Positions 1 through 8,434 of a stretch of 64,000 nt of DNA are shown here, one piece after another. Within the stretch, counting starts at the first letter, position 1. The number at the start of each line of letters is the position of its first letter. The position numbers and the translations under genes were made by a program. Where the stretch lies: NCBI GenBank assembly GCA_965208275.1, contig OZ242331.1, positions 496,001 to 560,000 on the forward strand, read 5' to 3'. The notes below the pieces were generated by a model. That model had not been told where the DNA came from. It was given only the letters and a program-made list of their open reading frames with translations, and made no database searches. Origin of the DNA: Bin5 sp022827195 (GTDB taxonomy: Bacteria; Chloroflexota; Anaerolineae; Caldilineales; Caldilineaceae).

Positions 1-44
1 GCGACGGGCGTGGGTGTGCTGCGTTCGAGCGTCGAAACGGCCAT
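1..44 (-). CDS. 5' end of an unidentified gene, cut by the window edge
   Basis: An ATG at 44-42 is preceded at six bases by a perfect AAGGAGG ribosome binding site (complement of 51-57). The reading frame MAVSTLERSTPTPV stays open to the window edge. It lies about 70 bases downstream of the SDR stop on the same strand, so it is probably the next gene of that operon. Fourteen residues are too few to name a family. Confidence 0.5.
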   Translation of the reverse strand, partial: MAVSTLERSTPTPV

Positions 45-114
45 TGCTGACCTCCTTGCCCTGTTGCGGGCGCGTCATGTTGCCCGCAATTATACCCGAT
101 CCGATTGGGCCGAT

Positions 115-885
115 TCAATCCTTCCACTGGCGGTCCATAATCGAGTAGCCGCCATCTACGATTAGCATCGTGCCGGTGACGAATTCGGCAGCGTCAGAGG
201 CGAGGAATATGGCGCCGCCGGCGAGGTCGTCGGCTGTTCCGAGGCGGCGCGCCGGCGTCTTGTGGCGAATTTCCTCGCCGAGCGGGCCGTCGAGCAGGTC
301 GCGGTTGATGTCGGTCTTGTGCCAGCCGGGGAGGAGTGCGTTGACCTGGATGTTGTGCACGGCGAGCTCGACCGCGAGGCCGCGGGTAAGGCCAAGCAGG
401 CCGGCCTTGGCGGCGGCGTAGTTGGTGACATTGGGGGGCCCCAGGATGGAGTACATGGAGCCGATGTTGATGATTTTGCCGCCGTTGCCGGCGTTTACCA
501 TGGCCTTGGAGGCGGCCTTGGCGCAGTAGAAGCCGCCATTAAGATGGGTGTCGATGACGGCGTGCCAGTCGGCGGTTTCCATGTCGAGGATGTCGGTGCG
601 GCGGGCAATTCCGGCGTTGTTGACGAGGATATCGAACCTGCCGTGACGTTCGGCGATTGCGGCGACGGCCTGGTCGACGGCGCCTTCGTCGCGCACGTCG
701 AGGGAGATCACTTCGTGACCGTGCCCAAGCTCCTGTGCAACGGCTGCGTTTTTGTCCGGATTGCGTCCTGTGGCGATTACGGTCGCGCCCATCGCCTTGT
801 AGCCCAGCGCGATGGAGCGGCCGATGCCACCGTTGCCGCCGGTTACGAGTGCGACCTTGCCCTGCAATGAAAATGAGATCTGCAT
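115..885 (-). CDS. SDR-family oxidoreductase (gluconate/deoxygluconate dehydrogenase-like)
   Basis: A 256-residue classical short-chain dehydrogenase/reductase. The cofactor motif TGGNGGIG lies near residues 15-22, NNAGI near residue 89, the catalytic Ser in INIGS, and the catalytic Tyr and Lys in YAAAK. The C-terminal LIVDGGY is typical of the KduD and gluconate 5-dehydrogenase branch, so an NAD(P)-dependent oxidation or reduction of a sugar acid or polyol is the best guess. The start is supported by AGGAGG seven bases upstream. A further gene begins just downstream on the same strand. Family assignment is firm; the substrate is not. Confidence 0.9.
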   Translation of the reverse strand: MQISFSLQGKVALVTGGNGGIGRSIALGYKAMGATVIATGRNPDKNAAVAQELGHGHEVISLDVRDEGAVDQAVAAIAERHGRFDILVNNAGIARRTDILDMETADWHAVIDTHLNGGFYCAKAASKAMVNAGNGGKIINIGSMYSILGPPNVTNYAAAKAGLLGLTRGLAVELAVHNIQVNALLPGWHKTDINRDLLDGPLGEEIRHKTPARRLGTADDLAGGAIFLASDAAEFVTGTMLIVDGGYSIMDRQWKD

Positions 886-1408
886 GCCACTCCTCCTGGG
901 GTTGTGCGTGAAGACGAAAGGCGGCGCCCGGCGAATGAACGGTGTGAAGGCGGCGCGCGACTTAGCAAACAGCCGGCCAAGCGGTGGTCTGGCTGAGGGC
1001 TAGGTGCTATTTTCGGGGAAGGGAAGGAGATATGCAAGGCTGGGGATTGGTCGGGAGCCTCTTATGCAACATTCAAGTATTTCATTGACCGGCTTTCGAG
1101 ACCGGAGGAAGTGGGTTGGAAGGGTGCCGTGGCGGAGCCAAAATTGCTCCAATTTCGGTAGATTTCGAAAGTTGTAGTCAGACTCACAGAGTGTCCGCCG
1201 GCGGGGGCATTCAATGCAAGGGGGAGCGCTTGAACCGCGAGCCTTGGACTTGGACCCTTAGGGTGCGGGCAGAGGGGGAAGAGAGGGCAGCTCTCCAGTT
1301 TTGCGGAGGGGCCGCTGAAGCATAGGGGCCACAGGCGTACCGGCTTTCGGGCCTGCCGCCGCACGTTTTGCACTCAATGATGAGTGCCGTCCAAAGGGGG
1401 ACGACCAG
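886..1408. other. Intergenic region between divergent genes
   Basis: This 523-base gap separates the minus-strand SDR from the plus-strand lipoprotein gene. It must hold promoters for both directions, but I found no convincing -35/-10 pair. The best minus-strand candidate is TTGCAT, 17 bases, GAAAAT (about 1008-1036), with a poor -10. The open frames in it have no ribosome binding site or recognisable domain. No tRNA-like or repeat structure was seen. Confidence 0.5.
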
Positions 1409-2116
1409 ATGACGAAGCAGATTTTTTCAACGCTTGCAGCGATCCTACTGCTGTCGGGCTGTACAGTCGATCCGGCAGCTATTGCGATTATTCCCACACC
1501 CGTTCCCGAGTTTTCTGACCCGCCTTGCGAACCCATGCAGGAGGCGGTATTTGTTGCATACCGCGACTCCGGCAGCGAAATCGCCATCTACTGCGGAGAG
1601 GTGGCGGTAGAAGACAGATGGCTGCTGAATTGGGCCGAAGAGGCCATCACTCGTGACGGCAGCTTGAAATTGGCTGAGGCTCTTGGCGAAGACGGCAACC
1701 CGACCGAAGTCACGACGCTCTACATGGGTGTTTTTCTGGCGGCCGACCGGGCATGTCTTGAGGATAGGAGGGAACTGGCGACGCTGATTGAGTCCTATGC
1801 AAGCGAATACGAGAAGCGCCGAACTGTCGACTTTCCACTGCTATCTGCAGCTGTCTTGCTGTCGTCAGAAACTGTCGTCCCCGGCCGTCACAACGGTCTG
1901 GAGAGGCAGGAGACATCGCTCGAATCGGTCCGAGTGGACTGCAGCGACAAGGTGGCCTCGTTTTCTGCGATTCCGGACCCGCCTCCACTGTGCATCGCGA
2001 ACTCTTCCGCTGGAGAAAGCCTTTGCTTCAACGGGGCACCCAGCGTGAATCCGGACGCGGCGTCTGGGGGACGGAGCTCCGATTCGTTCTCAACTCCACC
2101 GGCGAGTTCGGAGTAG
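1409..2116 (+). CDS. Predicted lipoprotein of unknown function
   Basis: A 235-residue protein with a lipoprotein signal: a short basic start (MTKQ), a hydrophobic stretch and the lipobox LLSGC, placing the lipidated Cys at residue 18. The mature part has several Cys residues (near 31, 53, 112, 177, 193 and 204) and a Ser/Pro/Gly-rich C-terminus. No known domain was recognised. The start is supported by AAAGGGGGA about nine bases upstream. It precedes two paralogous membrane proteins on the same strand and may act with them at the cell surface; that link rests on position only. Confidence 0.75.
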   Translation: MTKQIFSTLAAILLLSGCTVDPAAIAIIPTPVPEFSDPPCEPMQEAVFVAYRDSGSEIAIYCGEVAVEDRWLLNWAEEAITRDGSLKLAEALGEDGNPTEVTTLYMGVFLAADRACLEDRRELATLIESYASEYEKRRTVDFPLLSAAVLLSSETVVPGRHNGLERQETSLESVRVDCSDKVASFSAIPDPPPLCIANSSAGESLCFNGAPSVNPDAASGGRSSDSFSTPPASSE

Positions 2117-2262
2117 AGGCGATACGGAGCGCGCCGGTGCAGGGCTAAGGGCTTCGATTGACTGCGTATGCGAAAGGCCGTTATGCCGGCGGCCTCAAGA
2201 GCGCCGGGGCGCCCAAGGCCAAAGCGATGGCGGGTTCGGTCTGCGCGACTGGAGCGGGGATA

Positions 2263-3120
2263 GTGCATTACTTCAAGCCAATCGAAGAAGATGATCCTGG
2301 CTTGGCAGCAGTCCTGCGGGGCATTATGTGGCTCCTGTTTGTCCCGCTGTTGCTGGGCATATATGGCGGCTGGCTGTTTCAGGCAATTGAGTTGCCGATG
2401 ACAGGTATAGGGGGCAGAATCATCACATTGGTGGCCCCTTCCGTATACTTTCTTGTTCTTGCCCCGGCTCTACTGTTCTATACGGGTCCGATGTCGTTTC
2501 TCGTCATCTGGTGTGCGGGCCTTGTGATCTGCACTTGGCTCTGGCTTATCTCTCAAAGCGGATGGAAGGTAAGGGCGATTTCGCTCTTGCCGCTGGCACT
2601 GCTCCTGATGGCTCCAATTGCAGTGACAGGAATGTATGAGCCTGCGCCTCTGTCGACTCCTGGGCTTAGGTCGGGTGGGGAAGTGGTCTGGCTTACACGG
2701 CCGCGAGGAAGCCTGGGGCTCGCCATCAGGCGCGCCCGGTTCGAGCTTGGCACGTACCAATATGATGACGAGTTCAAGCTACACGGTTGGAGTGACGACG
2801 GGCGGCTATACTACAGCTCCTTCGGGCCGTTTGGCCGGAGAACCTTGTGGGTGTACGACCCGGCGGCCGGTGAGCGAGCATGGCGGACCGGCTCTTTGCC
2901 TGAAGGTTTTCAGCCGGCGACCGAGGTAAGCCAGCTCAATCTGCGTCATCCCAGCAGTCGATTGCGGCCGAGGCAACCGGTCGGCCGTGGAGAGACCTCC
3001 TGGAATCCGCGTGCGATTGAGGAGTCCGTCTCTGCGGACCGCGCGATGCGGGCGCTCGTCATTGATGACGCTTCCGTGCTACATTATGAGGTAGTCGTGG
3101 TCCGGCGAATCGATCCGTGA
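2263..3120 (+). CDS. Membrane protein of unknown function, paralogue 1
   Basis: I prefer the GTG start here (285 residues, GGAG upstream) over an in-frame TTG at 2158, because it gives an N-terminus as long as that of the downstream paralogue. About four hydrophobic segments fill the first 130 residues, including WLLFVPLLLGIYGGW. The C-terminal soluble part carries EVVWLTRPRGSLG, AIRRARFELG, LHGWSDDGRLYY and the terminal LHYEVVVVRR. Each of these has a clear counterpart in the next gene, so the two arose by tandem duplication. I recognise no known domain. The C-terminal half may form a beta-rich sensor or binding domain. Confidence 0.7.
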   Translation: MHYFKPIEEDDPGLAAVLRGIMWLLFVPLLLGIYGGWLFQAIELPMTGIGGRIITLVAPSVYFLVLAPALLFYTGPMSFLVIWCAGLVICTWLWLISQSGWKVRAISLLPLALLLMAPIAVTGMYEPAPLSTPGLRSGGEVVWLTRPRGSLGLAIRRARFELGTYQYDDEFKLHGWSDDGRLYYSSFGPFGRRTLWVYDPAAGERAWRTGSLPEGFQPATEVSQLNLRHPSSRLRPRQPVGRGETSWNPRAIEESVSADRAMRALVIDDASVLHYEVVVVRRIDP

Positions 3121-3286
3121 CCGGCCCCGCTGCGTGGAAGTGGGCGGACTGCTTGGCGGTGCACTCGTTCCTACGGTACCAAGAGCTCAGCGTGAGGTGC
3201 ATTCAAGGGCGGGCTTGGGCTGGGTGGAGGCGTCGCCTGATTGATGACTTGGACGGATCTGCCGCGACAGTCTGGAGGGAATGTAT

Positions 3287-4132
3287 ATGGAGCGCTTTAA
3301 ACGGCCCAGACGGGCCAAGTCCGGCCCGTCAACTTTCCTGAAGGTCCTTATGTGGATCCTTTTCTTGCCTCTACTCCTGGGCGTCTATGGCGACTGGATT
3401 TTGCAGAACTTTGTGGAGACGATGCCGGAATGGTTGGAGAGGACCCTTTCCACAATGGGTCCACTGCTGGCTTTTTTCTTCCTGATTCCGACCCTGGTTG
3501 TCTATGCAGGTCAGGTTTCTTTTCTGGTCTTTTGGGGCGTTGGGCTGGTGCTCTGCATCGTGCTTTGGGTTTTCGCACAGCGGGGAAGGGTCGCACGTGC
3601 AGTCTCGTTTTTGCCACTGGCCCTGATTGCCGCTGCGCCACTTGCAGTGCCGGCGATGTACGGCAGGTACGATGCCCTGGAGGTCTTCCAGGCGCCGCCG
3701 GGGTATGAGGTGGACTGGCTTACCAAGCCTCAAAGCCTGCTGGAAGGTGCGATTCGACGCGCCCAGTATGAGCTGGATGATTTCCATGGTCTCTGTCAAT
3801 ACAGGTTGCTTGGCTGGAGCGGGGAAGGCGTTCTCTACTATTTCACGGAGAATGAGCCCTGGGAAACGTGCAATGGCGGTGACTATTGGATGTATGATGC
3901 GGCCGGCGGGGGTGGGCCACAGCGGATCGATGGACCACCGGTCGACTTTGCGTCTTCGACGGAGGTCAGTTCGGGTCCGGAACATCCCAGCGGCGACACG
4001 AGTATTGTCGCATGGAGGGGAAGGCTGGTCGAGGAGTCAGTATCGCCGGACGGTGATATGAGGGCAGCAGTGATCCAGGACTGGTCGCCGCTACACTACG
4101 AGGTGGTCGTGCTGCGGTATACGGAGCAGTGA
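3287..4132 (+). CDS. Membrane protein of unknown function, paralogue 2
   Basis: A 281-residue protein starting MERFKRPRRAKSG. An earlier ATG at 3281 sits too close to the GGAGGG site, so the second ATG is preferred. The first 130 residues contain about four transmembrane segments, beginning with LMWILFLPLLLGVYG. A soluble domain follows with VDWLTKPQSLLEGAIRRAQ, LLGWSGEGVLYYF and the ending LHYEVVVLR. It aligns end to end with the preceding gene, and has two extra Cys residues in the soluble domain (FHGLCQY and WETCNGG). No family was recognised. Confidence 0.75.
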   Translation: MERFKRPRRAKSGPSTFLKVLMWILFLPLLLGVYGDWILQNFVETMPEWLERTLSTMGPLLAFFFLIPTLVVYAGQVSFLVFWGVGLVLCIVLWVFAQRGRVARAVSFLPLALIAAAPLAVPAMYGRYDALEVFQAPPGYEVDWLTKPQSLLEGAIRRAQYELDDFHGLCQYRLLGWSGEGVLYYFTENEPWETCNGGDYWMYDAAGGGGPQRIDGPPVDFASSTEVSSGPEHPSGDTSIVAWRGRLVEESVSPDGDMRAAVIQDWSPLHYEVVVLRYTEQ

Positions 4133-4516
4133 GTGATTGTCTTGGCGAAGAGCTACGGGAGCGTTTTGGAGGTAGTGCGAATTCAGGTCGCGCCAGAGTT
4201 GACAATGGGTTTCTTGCGTGATATTCTCGCTTCAATTACAATCTTGCAGAGCCAATCCGCCTCCAAACCAGGACGAATCGACAGCGTGAGCGATCAAAGA
4301 CCTGACGAAGTAATGACGATTGCCGATCTGATTTGCAGCGAGGACGATTCTCTCTTGCCGATCAACCTTTTGGACGGGCCGAGCGCCGCGGAGATCCTGT
4401 TGTCGAGCAACCTGCGCCACGAGTGGCGCGGGTTTTCTTTTGGCAACTTCTGGTTTGGCTATTATTTTGGCGTGAGCCAACCGTCTCCACTGGCTGAGGA
4501 GCGTTGGGCTGTGTAA
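4133..4516 (+). CDS. Small hypothetical protein
   Basis: A 127-codon frame beginning with GTG directly after the stop of the preceding membrane protein; an internal ATG (MGFLRDI) would give about 103 residues. There is no recognisable domain or signal peptide. It is listed because it abuts the upstream gene and is followed within 30 bases by a strong intrinsic terminator, as expected for the last gene of a transcript. The antisense frame is also open, so coding status is uncertain. Confidence 0.4.
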   Translation: MIVLAKSYGSVLEVVRIQVAPELTMGFLRDILASITILQSQSASKPGRIDSVSDQRPDEVMTIADLICSEDDSLLPINLLDGPSAAEILLSSNLRHEWRGFSFGNFWFGYYFGVSQPSPLAEERWAV

Positions 4517-4542
4517 GGGCAGCTGACGTAGAAACACTCAAA

Positions 4543-4570
4543 GCGTGGAGACGAACTCCACGCTTTTTTT
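4543..4570 (+). terminator. Intrinsic terminator ahead of the aro operon
   Basis: An eight-base-pair perfect stem, GCGTGGAG and CTCCACGC, with a five-base loop, is followed by seven T residues. It closes the transcript of the membrane-protein group and insulates the downstream aromatic operon. Confidence 0.9.
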
Positions 4571-4693
4571 GTTGGCATTCAGGCGTATTGCGGGCAAGGG
4601 TTGGCCCGCCGCTACAGGGTAGGGGAACGTAGAAAAGAGGCAAGTTCGCAGCGCCTCCGGGGCGAGTTCCCGGGGTGAAAGTTAGGGGGAGCC

Positions 4694-5128
4694 GTGATCT
4701 GTCGAGGGATACGGGGTGCGACGACGGTGGAAGAGGACACGCCTGAGGCCATATTGCGGGGCACGCGTGAACTCCTGGCGCTGATGATTCGTCTAAACGG
4801 GATAGAGTCTGTGGATGTGTGCAGCGCCATCTTTACGACGACCCGCGATATTGTGAGCCAGTATCCGGCGCTGGCAGCGCGCCAACTGGGGTGGATGGAT
4901 GTGCCTCTGCTTTGCGGGCACGAGATGGAGGTGCCCGACAGTGTGTCTATGTGTGTGCGGATCATGGTTCACTGGAATACAGACACGCCGCAGGATGAGA
5001 TACATCATGTCTATCTTAAGGAGGCGCAAAGCCTGCGTCCCGATCAGAGCCTGGCTTCAGAGATCGATATGGATGAGCTCAACCGCTGGATTGACGAGCA
5101 ACTGGCCAACTTAGGCGAGGGCGTCTGA
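4694..5128 (+). CDS. aroH: Chorismate mutase, AroH class (monofunctional)
   Basis: Converts chorismate to prephenate, the entry to Phe and Tyr synthesis. The 144 residues match the Bacillus subtilis AroH trimer fold rather than the helical AroQ class: RGIRGATTVEED at the N-terminus, then GW-VPLLC, and VYLKEA. Active-site residues are in place: Arg7, Glu77 (in HEME), Arg89 (in CVRIM) and Tyr107 (in HHVYL). The start is GTG with TTAGGGGGAG just upstream. It is the first gene of a nine-gene plus-strand aromatic operon and sits 74 bases before pheA. A C-terminal tail of about 20 residues extends past the usual end. Confidence 0.93.
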   Translation: MICRGIRGATTVEEDTPEAILRGTRELLALMIRLNGIESVDVCSAIFTTTRDIVSQYPALAARQLGWMDVPLLCGHEMEVPDSVSMCVRIMVHWNTDTPQDEIHHVYLKEAQSLRPDQSLASEIDMDELNRWIDEQLANLGEGV

Positions 5129-5202
5129 GAGGCCGCGCGGGAAGGGGTAGACGGCTGGTTGGAATGGTGTGCAGACGCAGATAGAAAGATTGGAGCAGTC
5201 CG

Positions 5203-6060
5203 ATGAGAGTTGTCGCATTTCAAGGAGAGAACGGCGCCTACTCCGAGGAGGCGATCCGCCAGCAGTATGGCGCCGACGTCGAGGCGTTGCCCTGCCGTAC
5301 GTTTGAGGACATATTTGCCGCGCTTGGCGAGGAGCGGGCCACGGCCGGGGCGGTGCCGGTAGAGAACTCGCTGGCGGGCAGCATCAACAAGGCGTACGAC
5401 CTGCTGCTGGACCACGACTTTCGCGTACAAGGAGAGATTCTGCTGCGGGTGCAGCACAACCTGTTGACGCTGCCGGGCAACGGAGAGAGGATAGAGCAGG
5501 TGCGCAGCCATCCGCAGGCGCTGGCTCAGTGTGAAGGGTTTCTGAACCGCCACGGATACGAGGCGATTCCCTGGTACGACACGGCGGGCAGCGCCAAGGA
5601 GCTGGCCGAGAAGCCGGAGCCTAACGTTGGCGTGATTGCGAGCGCACTGGCCGGCGAGATCTACGGGCTTGAGGTTGTTCAGAGCGGCATCGAGGACTTG
5701 CACTACAACTTTACGCGTTTCTTCATCGTCGGCAGGGGTGACGCGGAGCAGACGTCAAACGCCAAGACGTCGCTCGTCTTCGCCACGCCTCACAGCCCCG
5801 GAGCGCTCTATGCCTGTCTCGGCGAGTTTGCTGAGCGCAACATAAACCTGGCGAAATTGGAGAGCCGTCCACGCCGCAACCGTCCGTGGGAGTACGTTTT
5901 TTACCTGGACTTTGTGGGCCACTGGCAGGAGCCGGATTGCAGCGCCGCGGTTCTCGGGCTGCTGAATCGTGCTGCGTTTGTGAAGATGCTGGGCAGCTAC
6001 CCGGCGGCGGCGCTGCCGACCCAGGAACAGTACGCACAGGAGGCCAACCTGCAGATCTAG
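5203..6060 (+). CDS. pheA: Prephenate dehydratase with C-terminal ACT domain
   Basis: Converts prephenate to phenylpyruvate, the committed step to phenylalanine. The 285 residues comprise a catalytic domain (about 1-180) with the TRF signature in NFTRFFIVGR at 171-173, and an ACT regulatory domain (about 190-280). The ACT domain keeps both phenylalanine-binding motifs, GALYACL at 200-206 and ESRP at 220-223, so feedback inhibition by Phe is predicted. There is no chorismate mutase domain, which fits the separate aroH immediately upstream. Length is normal for the monofunctional enzyme. Confidence 0.95.
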   Translation: MRVVAFQGENGAYSEEAIRQQYGADVEALPCRTFEDIFAALGEERATAGAVPVENSLAGSINKAYDLLLDHDFRVQGEILLRVQHNLLTLPGNGERIEQVRSHPQALAQCEGFLNRHGYEAIPWYDTAGSAKELAEKPEPNVGVIASALAGEIYGLEVVQSGIEDLHYNFTRFFIVGRGDAEQTSNAKTSLVFATPHSPGALYACLGEFAERNINLAKLESRPRRNRPWEYVFYLDFVGHWQEPDCSAAVLGLLNRAAFVKMLGSYPAAALPTQEQYAQEANLQI

Positions 6061-6162
6061 TGGGTACGGGTGCCGGCCCCGGCCGCGCAGGAGGAGCGGG
6101 GATGCCCTCGTCGCAGACGGGGCTTGTTCGGAAGGACAAGAAGACAAGATCAGGAGATAGAG

Positions 6163-7239
6163 ATGGTCGTCGTAATGAAAGCAAGTGCAACCGCAGCCGA
6201 GATTGGAAACGTGATGCAGCGGGCCGAGGCGCTGGGCGCGCAGACACAGCCGATCTACGGGCAAGACCATACCGTAATCGCGCTGATCGGCGATCTGACG
6301 CGGGTCCGCCGGGAGACGTTCGATGCGATGGCGGGCGTGCTGAAGACGGTCCGCATCCAGGACCCTTTCAAGCTGGCTAGTCGTGCTACACATCCTGAGG
6401 GCACGGTTATCAATGTGGACGGAATCAGGTTTGGCGGCGAAGAGGTCGTCGTCATGGCCGGACCCTGCAGCGTCGAAAGCCGTGCGCAGATCATCGAGAC
6501 GGCGATGGCGGTGAAGGAGGCGGGGGCAAGCGTGCTGCGCGGCGGCGCGTTCAAGCCGCGGACCAGCCCATACAGCTTCCAGGGCCTGGGGGAAGAGGGG
6601 TTGAAGTATCTGGCCGAGGCGAGAGAGATGACAGGGTTGCCTGTGATTTCCGAAGTTATGACGATCGAGGCGATCGACATGGTGGCCGAATATGTCGATA
6701 TACTACAGATCGGTGCGCGCAATATGCAGAATTACGGTCTGCTGCAGGCGGTGGGGAAGGCGAAGCGGCCGGTCATGCTCAAGCGAGGCATCAGCGGCGA
6801 GATAAATGAGCTCCTGATGTGCGCCGAGTACATTCTGAGCAACGGGAATATGGAAGTGATGCTGTGCGAGCGGGGCATTCGCACCTACGAGACGGCAACA
6901 CGCAACACTTTTGATCTGAATGCAATTCCGGTATTGAAGCGGTCCTCGCACCTGCCGGTCGTTGCCGATCCTGCCCACGGCACGGGAGACTGGGAGTTGG
7001 TCCCGCCGATGTCGCTGGCAGCGGTGGCAGCGGGCGCCGACGCCCTTATTCTTGAGGTGCATCCTGATCCCGAATCGGCCATGAGCGACGGTGATCAGAG
7101 TCTCAAGCCGGAGCGGTTCGCCGAGTTGATGGGCGGACTGCGAAAGGTAGCTGAGGCGGTTGGCCGCAAGGTTGCTTCGCCGGGCGAGCAGGAGAGCGTG
7201 CCTGTCGATGCCGACGGAAGGCGCGCGGTCCCGGCTTGA
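6163..7239 (+). CDS. aroF: DAHP synthase, type I-beta, copy 1 (altered regulatory domain)
   Basis: Condenses phosphoenolpyruvate and erythrose 4-phosphate into DAHP, the first shikimate step. The start MVVVMKAS is preferred over an upstream ATG because CAGGAGAT lies at the right distance; the protein is 358 residues. A ferredoxin-like regulatory domain (about 1-70) precedes the barrel, which carries MAGPCSVES, RGGAFKPRTSPYSFQG, MLKRG, and VADPAHGTG. At positions equivalent to His29 and Ser31 of the Thermotoga maritima enzyme, described as contacting inhibitory tyrosine, this copy has Gln29 and Ile31. It may therefore be Tyr-insensitive or respond to another effector. A second copy follows directly. 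Confidence 0.93.
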   Translation: MVVVMKASATAAEIGNVMQRAEALGAQTQPIYGQDHTVIALIGDLTRVRRETFDAMAGVLKTVRIQDPFKLASRATHPEGTVINVDGIRFGGEEVVVMAGPCSVESRAQIIETAMAVKEAGASVLRGGAFKPRTSPYSFQGLGEEGLKYLAEAREMTGLPVISEVMTIEAIDMVAEYVDILQIGARNMQNYGLLQAVGKAKRPVMLKRGISGEINELLMCAEYILSNGNMEVMLCERGIRTYETATRNTFDLNAIPVLKRSSHLPVVADPAHGTGDWELVPPMSLAAVAAGADALILEVHPDPESAMSDGDQSLKPERFAELMGGLRKVAEAVGRKVASPGEQESVPVDADGRRAVPA

Positions 7240-7342
7240 CAAAATTGACAGTTAGCGGACGGGCAGGCAGTTTCGCCTTGCCGCCGAAATCATCCTACAT
7301 TGATATTTCAGCTGAACAACTGTACCAGGAAAGGATCTATCA

Positions 7343-8359
7343 ATGATTGTCGTAATGAAGCAGCACGCATCGCCGGAAGAGGTGGAAGGGGTCGTCAAGC
7401 GCGTCGAGGAACTGGGCTATAAGGTGCATCTCAGCCGGGGTGAGGCGCGCACAGTTGTCGGTATCATCGGGGCCGACGACTATCTGATCCAGCAGGACAC
7501 GTTTGAGGTGCTTGATGGCGTGGAGAAGACGGTGCGCATCATGCAGCCCTACAAGTATGCGAGCCGCGATTTCGTTCCATCGTCGACGGCGATTCCGGTC
7601 AACGGCATCACGGTGGGCGGCGAGAAGATCGTGGTGATGGCAGGGCCGTGCAGCGTCGAAAGCCGCGAACAGATTCTGGAGACTGCCCATGCGGTGAAAG
7701 AGGCAGGCGGCTCGGTGTTGCGCGGGGGCGCTTACAAGCCGCGCAGCAGCCCCTACAGTTTCCAGGGCCTGGGCGAAGAGGGGCTCAAGTATCTGGCCGA
7801 GGCCCGCGAACAGACGGGTCTGCCGGTGATCACCGAGGTGATGAGCTCTGAGGACATCGAACTGGTAGGTGACTACACGGACATCTTCCAGATTGGCGCC
7901 CGCAACAACCAGAATTACCCGCTTCTGAAGGCGGTCGGCAAGACGAGCAAACCGGTCTTTCTCAAGCGGGGGATCAGCGGCACGATCCAGGAGCTGCTGA
8001 TGGGGGCCGAGTACATTTTGAGCAATGGCAACATGCAGGTGATGGTGTGCGAGCGGGGGATCCGCACGTACGAGACTGCCACGCGCAATACTTTCGATAT
8101 CAACGCGATACCGGTGTTGAAGCAGTTGACGCACTTGCCTGTTGTCGCCGACCCCGCGCACGGTACAGGTCAGTGGGAGTACGTAAGTCCGATCGCGAAA
8201 GCAGCGGTGGCCGCCGGCGCCGATGCCCTGATGATCGAGGTGCATCCCAACCCGTCAAAGGCCTGGAGCGACGGCGCCCAAAGTCTCACCTTCCAGCGTT
8301 TCGGCAACCTGATGAAGGAGTTGAGCACGGTTGCCAATGCGGTTGGGCGCGAGATCTGA
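7343..8359 (+). CDS. aroF: DAHP synthase, type I-beta, copy 2 (tyrosine-site residues conserved)
   Basis: Second DAHP synthase, 338 residues, starting MIVVMKQH with GGAAAGGAT upstream. The catalytic barrel is nearly the same as in copy 1 (MAGPCSVESRE, RGGAYKPRSSPYSFQG, FLKRG, VADPAHGTG). The N-terminal ferredoxin-like domain differs and retains VHLS, giving His29 and Ser31 as in the tyrosine-inhibited Thermotoga maritima enzyme. I therefore predict feedback control by tyrosine. The gap to copy 1 (about 100 bases) contains two overlapping TTGACA-like hexamers near 7236-7250 but no good -10, so an internal promoter is only possible. Confidence 0.94.
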   Translation: MIVVMKQHASPEEVEGVVKRVEELGYKVHLSRGEARTVVGIIGADDYLIQQDTFEVLDGVEKTVRIMQPYKYASRDFVPSSTAIPVNGITVGGEKIVVMAGPCSVESREQILETAHAVKEAGGSVLRGGAYKPRSSPYSFQGLGEEGLKYLAEAREQTGLPVITEVMSSEDIELVGDYTDIFQIGARNNQNYPLLKAVGKTSKPVFLKRGISGTIQELLMGAEYILSNGNMQVMVCERGIRTYETATRNTFDINAIPVLKQLTHLPVVADPAHGTGQWEYVSPIAKAAVAAGADALMIEVHPNPSKAWSDGAQSLTFQRFGNLMKELSTVANAVGREI

Positions 8360-8434
8360 GGAGAGGCTGGTGTTTTTGGTAGGTCGCCGCGGCATTGATA
8401 GAGCTGCGAAGACTCGGAAACTCAGCAGGGTATC

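Noticed and set aside
262..870. Long plus-strand frame over the SDR gene
   Set aside because: Gly/Val/Asp-rich mirror frame typical of the antisense of GC-rich coding DNA; the minus-strand SDR has clear catalytic motifs.
7236..7342. Internal promoter before the second DAHP synthase
   Set aside because: Two TTGACA-like hexamers are present, but no -10 element lies at 16-18 bases from either.
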